Of a stretch of 11,150 nt of DNA, positions 5,360 through 11,150 are shown piece after piece (positions within the stretch are counted from its first letter, which is position 1; every line of letters starts with the position of its first letter). The DNA lies in assembly GCA_015143735.1 (NCBI GenBank), contig VKHC01000099.1, forward strand, positions 1 to 11,150. The letters are read 5' to 3'. Position numbers and translations under genes: made by a program. Origin of the DNA: Synura sp. LO234KE. Taxonomy: Eukaryota > Sar > Synurophyceae > Synurales > Mallomonadaceae. Under the pieces are notes generated by a model that was not told the DNA's origin, searched no databases, and worked only from the letters and a program-made list of their open reading frames with translations.

Positions 5360-8052
5360 CTGGAGAAAGGTGCATAACCGTCTCAAACGGAGATTCTTAC
5401 CGACAGCCTCCCCGTAGATCTTCGCTGCCCTGGATCCCGACCCCTCCCCCTCCCGATGAGGCAACAGAGACGCCGCACACAGCTGCCGCAACGTGCTGAT
5501 ATCTCCCTCGAGCTCGTTCGAAACGCCTCCTTGTCCGTTAATCTTGGCCGCACCGCATGCGAGGCCCGCCCCAGGGTACACCGCCACTGCCCTCCTCCCG
5601 CACCCTTCATCCGATTGTCTGCCCGTCCGTTCGGTCCCGCTTTCGTAAGAAGGCAGTGAATTGTCCGAGCATGTGGGGCGCGCAACTTCATCGGTAACTG
5701 ACGTTGGTCCAGATTTCTGGCCCTGATCTCGCCCAACAGGGTGCTCACGGACTACTCCTTCGACGCTATGATTTGATTGGGACAGGGAAGGAGAGGTGCC
5801 CCTGCCCTTATATAATTCCACCGTGGAGTCGCACTGCTCTGGAGATACGAGGTCATGAATCGCCCCGACCCTCACTCCAGAGCCACGAGGATAGGAAGGT
5901 GGGAGACCGGTAGAGGGGGGCGTGGGCGGTTCGCAGATCACCTTGGATGCGGAATCGACTGATTTCCCATGACCCTGGTCATGGCCTCGACCGTGACCGT
6001 GACCGTTACTCGGTTCTATCCGCGTGGATATCTCGCACTGCTGCCGATATGGTACTGTGCGGTGAGACGGGGTGACGGCCATTGGAGGATACTGGTCTAT
6101 GGATGACACAGGATTCTGTCGTGTGATCGCGGCTGTGCAGGTGGGAGGCATAGGGCGAGGCGGAGAAGCGGAAACTGGCGGCGAGGACGAGCACTCGAAC
6201 TCAGGTACTTCTTTGTTTTTATTCGGAGGTTCGTCGTCCGACCGGTGGAGTGGTGACGAGGTAGGACACAGGTCCTCGGAGGCGCCCCACGCCTGCTCCA
6301 ACGTGTCCCAAAGGCTGAAAAGAAGTAGCAGGCGCATCAACACGACAGCACCTTCTGTTAACCAAATGCGGCGGCTTCGGCGGGTGGGAAGTGCGCCCAC
6401 CTTGAAGCAGGTAGGCTGTTGGAGCTGGAGCGGAGGTCCACAGTGCTCTGAGCGGTGGAGGGGGCCGTCCCTCCTGTGCTCCCCTGGCCGTTCCTCAGTG
6501 GGTCGTAGCTCCACGGGACGGGGGAGGGCAGAACGGACTGTATTGGAATAGTTGCGCCATATGAGGGCGAAAGGGAGACCCGTCGGGGAGTGGGCGGAGT
6601 CCCATTTGAGGAGGAGGCAACGGCGCACACCCTCCCCGGATCGTGGACCTGAATTGAACTGTTAGTCACATCAACGTGCATTAAGCCTCTCATGAAAGGG
6701 CTCACCTCTGAGATTCGATCACGGGCGATGTTACCCACTAAATGATTCGCAGACACAGTTTCGACATCAGGGTCCGTGTCCGGAGTCCCACCAGCCGGGA
6801 TCAACCAGTTGGAATAGGATCCAGCGACGTGCACCACGTGCGATTCTTTCGATTGTGCGCGCAACAGGCTGTGAGTAGGGTTGATAATGAGGGGAGCATT
6901 CGCGGAGTGCAGGGTCGTCGACGTCATGACGGCTGCTGTCTGAAGACCATCCACGCGCGACGTATTCACCAGTAAACCCGCATCGTCCAGATTTATGTTG
7001 ATGTGCCTACAGTTCTGCCCATCGGGGGACAGAGAAGCAGGGAGTGTTGATGGAGGGTGAACGACGGAGCGCGGGAGTTGAAGAGCATGAGCTGCAGGTG
7101 CGTTGTGTACAGTCTCCGATAAGACGTTCCGAGCGACCCTCAGGTCTTCGATGGCCTCCACACAACCTCCCAGGTACCGGCAACACGCTGGACTTAATAG
7201 CAATGCTCCCCGCCTCACCGGGACGTTCTTCACCAGTATCTATCGCACACCAGCGGAGAGGGCGAATTTAAGATGCATGCAAAGGTAGTGTAACGGTGGG
7301 AGGATAAGAGCATTCTCCGCGGTCACCAATATTGAAGGATCGCGATGCAGACTTCTCGCGCTTACCTTTGCACCTGCTCTCACACCAATGCACTTGCTCT
7401 CGCTCGTGCTGTTGAAAAACTGAAGAGGCGTGTGTTCGATACCCAAAATCTGACATGATAGATAATATTTGTGGATGCAAATTGAGTAACGTGTGGGGGG
7501 ACAGATTGAGAAGTATTCCACTACGTGTATAGAATACTATTTCTTACCGCCCGACTTCCATCCGTTAGAGCCATCTTCAACATGCGTTTGTAATTCGGGC
7601 TTTCATTTCTCGCCTGGTCATCTTTGCTGCTTCCTATGTTCGCCCATTCATCAATTTGGAGTACTATCGGGCCCTCGATTAATTCACTGGGGAACTGAAA
7701 TATCAATTGCGCATAGAAATAAATATAAATATGAAATAATATCATTTTCAACAACATTAGTTTCAATTTCAGAAGCGCCCGGCGAGGACAAGCGAAGGTC
7801 AGTGAACAGGTAAGCTGCAAATACTTCCTCCATACTTGAAGCTGAGCAAATGGCGTCAGATGTAAGCAATTAAAAGTTCATAAGAATTTAATTTTACATC
7901 GCTTTTCTCGAACTAAATTAGTGACGCATTTAGATATCCAACTCTGAGATGTAAACGCTCCGTTTCTCCTTAGAATTTAGAATTTAATTAGTTCTAACAC
8001 GGAAATTCTAAATTTACCGAAGCTCCTCATAAATATCAACAATCGAGGTCAT
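5333..8052 (-). CDS. RMI1: RecQ-mediated genome instability protein 1-like (OB-fold), cryptic gene of at least seven exons
   Basis: RMI1 is the OB-fold partner of topoisomerase III and RecQ helicases in nuclear Holliday-junction dissolution. Minus-strand exons: 8052-8018, 7941-7898, 7841-7756, 7694-7548, 7449-7366, 7239-6401 and 6314-5333 (738 residues if the TGA at 5335-5333 is used). All introns are GT-AG with matching phases; the strongest donors are GTAAGA at 7547 and GTAAGC at 7365. Family motifs run across the junctions: Trp-Ile-Ser-Lys-Cys (residues 13-17), Phe-Thr-Asp-Leu-Arg (39-43), Glu-Gly-Pro-Ile-Val-Leu-Gln-Ile-Asp (62-70), Arg-Met-Leu-Lys-Met-Ala-Leu-Thr-Asp-Gly (92-101), Gly-Ile-Glu (107-109), Gly-Ala-Lys (130-132), Val-Arg-Arg-Gly-Ala-Leu-Leu-Leu (140-147) and Leu-Gly-Gly (155-157). 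After about residue 170 it is Ser/Pro-rich and apparently disordered, with a Gly-His repeat near 515-530. The third donor (GTTGTT) and first exon are the weakest parts. The C-terminus may instead splice from 5401 into the exons below 5359. Confidence 0.82.
5968..5983. repeat. 7-bp palindrome within the Gly-His coding repeat
   Basis: CATGACC (5968-5974), CT, then GGTCATG (5977-5983). It lies inside the part of the RMI1-like last exon that encodes the Gly-His-rich tract, so it is probably a by-product of the codon repeat rather than a separate signal. Confidence 0.4.
6315..6400 (-). other. Intron 6 of the RMI1-like gene (86 bp)
   Basis: The donor is AAG followed by GTGGGC at 6400; the acceptor is CTACTTCTTTTCAG ending at 6315, with a strong pyrimidine tract and a possible TTAAC branch site. 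Removing it joins the two long overlapping frames (ending at 6358 and starting at 6628) exactly in phase, through a split serine codon. That is why this stretch appears as two ORFs. Confidence 0.75.
7240..7365 (-). other. Intron 5 of the RMI1-like gene (126 bp)
   Basis: The donor is AAG followed by GTAAGC at 7365; the acceptor ends GATAG at 7240. The length is a multiple of three, so both sides share a frame interrupted only by the TAG that forms the acceptor. The join creates Gly-Ala-Lys followed by Ile-Leu-Val, the place where RMI1 relatives carry Gly-Thr-Lys-Ile-Leu, which strongly supports it. Confidence 0.85.
7450..7547 (-). other. Intron 4 of the RMI1-like gene (98 bp)
   Basis: The donor is GCG followed by GTAAGA at 7547; the acceptor is TATCATGTCAG ending at 7450, phase 0 on both sides. 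The join fuses the Leu-Thr-Asp-Gly block to the Gly-Ile-Glu-His block, in the order and spacing expected of the family OB fold. Confidence 0.82.
7974..8014. repeat. 12-bp perfect inverted repeat inside intron 1 of the RMI1-like gene
   Basis: The arms AATTTAGAATTT (7974-7985) and AAATTCTAAATT (8003-8014) are perfect complements with a 17-base loop. On the minus strand the stem begins three bases after the predicted 5' splice site (GTAAATTT, intron starting at 8017), so in the pre-mRNA it would partly enclose the donor. It could affect splicing or be a tiny insertion. Confidence 0.6.
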
Positions 8053-8159
8053 TGCTTCGTGTGCTAAACTAAACTGGCTAGTGTGTGTCAGTGCCTGGAG
8101 TGCAGTGTAACGGTTAATTAACATTTTCTACACCTTTACTAGACTGAACTTTGATACGA
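8053..8159. promoter_or_regulatory. Divergent promoter between the RMI1-like and Tctex-1 genes
   Basis: Only 107 bp separate the two predicted start codons, which point away from each other. No canonical TATA box stands out; the stretch holds AT-rich blocks such as TTAATTAAC and GT-rich repeats near 8080-8107. Shared, bidirectional control is likely but inferred from layout alone. If the first RMI1-like exon is wrong and translation starts at the ATG at 7833, the gap would be 326 bp. Confidence 0.45.
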
Positions 8160-8528
8160 ATGGAGGGATATCAAGATGATTCGGCCGAATTTTCTGTTGA
8201 AGACGTCGAAAGTATCATTCGATTAGCTATTCATGTTTCGCTTAATGAGCATTCCTATAACCCGAAGAAAGTCAATGAATGGACGAACTTGATCGTGACA
8301 AATTGCTTGAAAGATCTACAAGCACTTAACAGACCGTTCAAGTACGTTATCACTTGCGTAATTATGCAGAAAAATGGCGCTGGGCTTATAACATCTTCAA
8401 GTATGTTTTGGGACTCATCCAAAGACGGACTATGCAAAGTGCCATGGCAGAATGCAACGATGCATTGTATAGTCACTGTCTATGGGGTATCAGTGAATAT
8501 TGACGACCCTCAGGATATGGACATGTAA
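8160..8528 (+). CDS. DYNLT1: Tctex-1 family dynein light chain, complete
   Basis: The product is a 122-residue Tctex-1/DYNLT-type dynein light chain. In this family the dimer binds the dynein intermediate chain and cargo adaptors, in cytoplasmic and flagellar dyneins. The frame is intronless from ATG 8160 to TAA 8528. The acidic N-terminus is followed by a helix with Val-Glu-Asp-Val-Glu, then Lys-Val-Asn-Glu-Trp-Thr, Pro-Phe-Lys-Tyr-Val, Cys-Val-Ile-Met-Gln-Lys-Asn-Gly-Ala-Gly-Leu, Phe-Trp-Asp-Ser-Ser, Asp-Gly-Leu-Cys, and a C-terminal strand Met-His-Cys-Ile-Val-Thr-Val-Tyr-Gly. These are the family hallmarks in order. Animal DYNLT1 is about 113 residues; this one adds a short acidic tail (Asp-Asp-Pro-Gln-Asp-Met-Asp-Met). 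I chose the ATG at 8160, whose Met-Glu-Gly-Tyr-Gln fits the family start, rather than a TTG nine bases upstream. It is divergent from the RMI1-like gene. Confidence 0.95.
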   Translation: MEGYQDDSAEFSVEDVESIIRLAIHVSLNEHSYNPKKVNEWTNLIVTNCLKDLQALNRPFKYVITCVIMQKNGAGLITSSSMFWDSSKDGLCKVPWQNATMHCIVTVYGVSVNIDDPQDMDM

Positions 8529-9141
8529 TTATGGACAGGGCATAGATAGCTAATTAAGACGAATCGCGAAGCCATCCTTGTATTCATAAAAGTTACTTTA
8601 TGTTTGCTTTTCAAAAATATTATCGGCATAAATTGCTAGTTTTAACGACTGCTTTGTCCAGTTGAAATCTTAGCTCGTACCCAGTTGATGGTCCATTTCT
8701 GGATTCGCACGCTTAATTAAAACAAATATTACTTTTAAATATCCTGCTTCTCTACAGATTTCTCTGTAAGGAATATAAAACTGTTACTTTGCGGTAGAGA
8801 TCTTGTTGAAAATCTGCTATAGGTAATTATTAAATAATCCCCACACACGTAATGTGGTTAGTGAGCATATTGTTGGTAGGAGGCCTATAACACCATGATC
8901 CGATTACTCTAGTGCGGATGAAAACAAACATCATATTCTTCTTGTCGCACTAATATTTTTCGCCCTCTAGTTTCTCAAAAAGAAAATACCTGTGACCTCC
9001 AACGCTTGTTTGGTTCTCATGTGCATCTGCGTACCAAAATCCGTACTAAAGTATGAATATTTTAGGAAGAAAACTATAGTAAAAAAAAGTACACGGTAAA
9101 AGTACCGCACTTTAGGAAAACTATTTTTTGTACTTTAGTCG
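8529..9141. other. AT-rich stretch downstream of the Tctex-1 gene
   Basis: I find no supported coding exon. The first part must hold the 3' untranslated region of the dynein light chain; no canonical AATAAA close to the stop stands out, although AT-rich variants (for example CATAAA near 8585) are present. No RNA gene was recognised. Confidence 0.4.
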
Positions 9142-9219
9142 CTGGAAGTATTTCCAGAAAAAACTTTAGTACACGGTATAGCATGAATAAAAAACTTTAG
9201 TATCCCGTATAGTATAAAT
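9142..9219. repeat. 31-bp tandem duplication beside a small palindrome
   Basis: CTGGAA-GTAT-TTCCAG (9142-9157) is a perfect 6-bp hairpin. It is followed by two diverged copies of a 31-bp unit, 9158-9188 and 9189-9219, each starting with an A run and ACTTTAGTA and carrying CGTATAG or CGGTATAG. A further partial match, AGTACACGGTA, lies at 9088-9098. This looks like a small AT-rich tandem repeat or the edge of a mobile element. Confidence 0.55.
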
Positions 9220-9307
9220 TAAAAACTAACATCATAATAACTAAAGTTTCCGTTGTTGAAGGAGTACAGAGGTTCCCGTTTCTTAAAATTTCATATATTG
9301 AGTTGAG

Positions 9308-9848
9308 ATGAATATTCACGGTGAGGCAGAAGAACGAAGGGAAGACAATATTAGAAGAAATGGAGAGGCACTGGCATCATTGGGTTTTGCTTTACCAGAA
9401 CCTAAAAAAGGATAAGTTGTTTCTGGAATTACAACCAAAGGAGGTATCCAAGTTCAACAATGAAATTAGCCAACTAAATGATCGTTTTAATCATATACCT
9501 CTTGTTATTGATGCAACCAATTTGAGGAGATCAGCGAGGGAAAAGGGAGAGGACAAGGTTAAAAGCAATATTGGTCAATTTAAGACAAATACGGAATTTA
9601 AGTGCAGATACTGCTTCTTGATCAGTAGGAATGATGATTACATGAAAAGTTTGTTTCAATCATGGAATAAATCATTTTCTAATGATTTGTCTTTAAAGAA
9701 TCATCAACGAAGTAAGTATTGTGCATAGAGCGATAAAACGGAGGAATATTGGGCACAAAAAGAAGAGGAATATTGGTGGATGGTGCGCATTATGCAGCAT
9801 CGGTGTAACAATCCACTGCGGTGCGATTATCTTGAGTCACCGCCATAG
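9308..9848 (+). pseudogene. Broken gene with an Asn-Ile-x2-Asn...Leu-Ala-Ser-Leu-Gly motif and a cysteine pair
   Basis: From ATG 9308 the frame encodes an acidic/basic N-terminus with Asp-Asn-Ile-Arg-Arg-Asn and Leu-Ala-Ser-Leu-Gly-Phe, then ends at a TAA at 9413-9415. At the run of six A's at 9404-9409 the +1 frame takes over and stays open to 9728. It carries Leu-Arg-Arg-Ser-Ala-Arg-Glu-Lys-Gly and later Cys-Arg-Tyr-Cys. After a TAG at 9726-9728 the same frame continues for 39 codons (Glu-Glu-Tyr-Trp twice) to a TAG at 9846-9848. The Asn-Ile...Arg-Asn...Leu-Gly plus Arg-Arg-Ser-x-Arg pair is seen near the N-terminus of Cmr1/WDR76-type proteins, but no WD40 repeats follow, so the family is only suggested. 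One extra A and one stop imply a pseudogene, a sequencing error, or unrecognised introns. Confidence 0.42.
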
Positions 9849-10495
9849 CATATTCAAGTGCGTTGCAATAGATTGTGTTTGTAAGTTAAAATAATATTTT
9901 TGGCTGTTGACAAGTAGTATCATAAGTAATCTAAAGCGTTCAGAAGTAATAGAGACAAATTCGTTACAAAGAAATGATCAGCTCTTGATAAACTAAGGAT
10001 TTATTTACCCTTCTGCTCCCCTAAAATAGCCCAGAAGTAAAATTTAGACTGACAAGAAGAGGTGGGCAAACGGACGGTCTACGTCCAGCTTAATTGTCAT
10101 TCTGGCTTTTCTCCTCTTCACTCGGTACTGGGTGTTTGTGCGTTTCGCATCTCTGTGTTCTTCGCACTCAGAGCCATGCCACATGGTCTCCAACCCTCTT
10201 TCAAGGACAGGTTCCTTCCACGGCCACGCGCCCCACCTCCAAGTCTCTCCTTCTTGCCGGTGTCTACGGGGTCTCTGGGAGACTGGCCCAAGGGCTGATG
10301 TACGTGATTTGGACATTTACCTTCCTGATCAGTCCCTAGTGAAATCCTTTCGTTCTCCCCCTGCCTCGTTCTCCAACGAAGTTGTGGAATGCCTCTTTGA
10401 AACTCCTCACCTTCACCTCACTCCCTCCAGGCGACTGTGCTATGCCGCCACGCCCCCGGACCTCTCCACGTGCTCCATGTCTGGACCTGCTCTAG

Positions 10496-11149
10496 GCATG
10501 GCGCTCGCATCAGCCTACGCCATATCTGGCCTCTCCCAAACTGAATTATGCTTCTCTATCTATGGTACGCACTTCCAAGAGGACCCCGCCCGGGTACTGC
10601 GCTTTCCGAGTGCATCCCCTCGACTTCTTTCTCAGTCGGTGGGTCTGGTCGGATCTCTCCTCGGAGGCCCTACTTCTCATCCCGCTAGAAGTCCGCATCT
10701 CAGACGTGAAACGGGCCAAAGCCCAACTTGCTCGCGACCAAGTCCGTGCTGTCCGACACTACCCCCCTTGGCAAGATGTTACGCTTCGATTTGCTGCCAA
10801 GGTTCTCCACCTATCTGGCAAGTCTTTCGGTGAGAGAGGCACTACGAACGACCTCTTCATTAAAGGCATTGGAAGGTAAGCCACAACGCCTGCAAGGGCG
10901 CTAAGACAGACCTCGAACGCAAGTCCCTTCGCACCTGTCAACTTTGTGCCTCCGATATGACCGCAGCAGATGACAACTATGACCATAACTTTTGCTCCTG
11001 CCAACATCATCTCCAGTGTCAAGCCCAGGCTGAGTCTGATGAACTCTTGCTCACAGTTTTTTTCTTCCTGAATGATCTGGACCGTCGCATTTTTCCGGTT
11101 CTTCTCCGTTTTGTACATGAAGTGGATAGACACCGCATTTGTATGGGGA
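10496..11149 (+). pseudogene. Frameshifted coding remnant with a C-x2-C-x12-H-x4-C cluster, transposable-element-like, runs off the window
   Basis: The DNA turns GC-rich from about 10,060. Two frames carry the most protein-like sequence. The first is open from 10496 to a TAA at 10877-10879 and includes Arg-Ile-Ser-Asp-Val-Lys-Arg-Ala-Lys, then Ala-Ala-Lys-Val-Leu-His-Leu-Ser-Gly and Asn-Asp-Leu-Phe-Ile-Lys. The second is open from 10864 to the window end and has Arg-Thr-Cys-Gln-Leu-Cys at about 10933-10947, His at 10984-10986 and Cys at 10999-11001. The two fit end to end, so a frameshift near 10865-10880 probably split one protein. A helical region followed by a small Cys/His cluster resembles the C-terminal tail of some non-LTR retrotransposon polyproteins. 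No reverse transcriptase or transposase core is inside the window, so the class is unproven. A 233-codon overlapping frame (10132-10833) is Ser/Pro-rich and probably a shadow after about 10560. Confidence 0.4.
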
Positions 11150-11150
11150 A

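Noticed and set aside
5383-5748. 121-codon minus-strand ORF from 5748
   Set aside because: It overlaps the long frame of the last RMI1-like exon in another phase and has Arg/Cys-rich shadow composition. It matters only if its phase joins exon A at the donor at 5400, which is noted under the splicing conflict.
6072-6551. 159-codon plus-strand ORF
   Set aside because: It lies antisense to the RMI1-like exons, and its Arg/Ser/Gly-rich composition is what a GC-rich coding region yields on the opposite strand.
7493-7813. 106-codon plus-strand ORF
   Set aside because: It is antisense to RMI1-like exons 3 to 5 (7841-7366), which carry clear family motifs and splice sites.
8255-8476. 73-codon minus-strand ORF
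   Set aside because: It is wholly antisense to the dynein light chain gene.
10044-10316. 90-codon minus-strand ORF
   Set aside because: The Arg/Glu/Trp-rich translation is typical of an antisense frame in a pyrimidine-rich block; no motif.
10132-10833. 233-codon plus-strand ORF
   Set aside because: It is the longest frame in the block but is Ser/Pro-rich. Where it overlaps 10496-10876 the other frame is clearly more protein-like and connects to the Cys/His cluster. Its first part could still be a piece of the same element.
10759-11133. 124-codon minus-strand ORF with hydrophobic stretches
   Set aside because: It lies antisense to the frame with the Cys/His cluster. The hydrophobic runs reflect the complement of charged codons.
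1-11150. Prokaryotic features (operon, ribosome binding sites, CRISPR, insertion sequence)
   Set aside because: The genes are split by spliceosomal introns, no regularly spaced direct repeats with unique spacers were seen, and the 31-bp repeat at 9158-9219 is a simple tandem pair, not an array.
1-11150. tRNA or rRNA genes
   Set aside because: No cloverleaf with plausible A and B boxes was recognised by eye; a GTTTCGAATC-like word near 357-368 belongs to a hairpin, not a T arm. A covariance-model scan would settle this.

Overview
This window is eukaryotic nuclear DNA. Its genes are split by short GT-AG introns (about 40-170 bp), there are no Shine-Dalgarno or operon signals, and GC-rich coding islands sit in long AT-rich stretches full of small inverted repeats and decayed coding fragments. 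The species cannot be named. Its Tctex-1 dynein light chain excludes groups that lack dynein, such as flowering plants and red algae. The short introns and a fungus-like OB-fold region suggest an early-diverging (zoosporic or zygomycete-grade) fungus, or another compact protist; this is inference.

Two genes are well supported and lie head to head in the middle. On the plus strand, 8160-8528 is a complete intronless Tctex-1 (DYNLT1-type) dynein light chain. On the minus strand, starting at 8052 with only 107 bp between the two start codons, is a cryptic gene of at least seven exons encoding the RecQ-mediated genome instability protein RMI1 (OB-fold family shared with TDRD3). No single ORF reveals it. 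I assembled it from splice sites that keep phase and from family motifs that continue across every junction (exons 8052-8018, 7941-7898, 7841-7756, 7694-7548, 7449-7366, 7239-6401, 6314 onward). Its C-terminal half is long, low-complexity and GC-rich.

Immediately downstream on the same strand (5359-4492) are further phase-compatible exons. They include a stretch that looks like the second half of a Tudor domain, and a 118-codon terminal exon ending at a stop with AATAAA nine bases later. These may be the true 3' end of the RMI1-like gene, giving a TDRD3-like OB plus Tudor layout, or a separate gene. The exact join is unresolved.

The flanks are accessory DNA. 1-4480 holds weak coding islands (1145-1420, 2418-2561, 2606-2788, 2982-3170, 3651-3803), several perfect inverted repeats, and a cluster of alternating ACCGT/ACGGT boxes at 3846-3926. 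8529-9307 is AT-rich with a 31-bp tandem duplication. 9308-9848 is a broken gene with an Asn-Ile...Arg-Asn...Leu-Ala-Ser-Leu-Gly motif, a frameshift at a run of six A's and an in-frame TAG. From about 10,060 to the end the base composition jumps to GC-rich, with a frameshifted coding remnant ending in a C-x2-C-x12-H-x4-C cluster, probably the tail of a transposable element.
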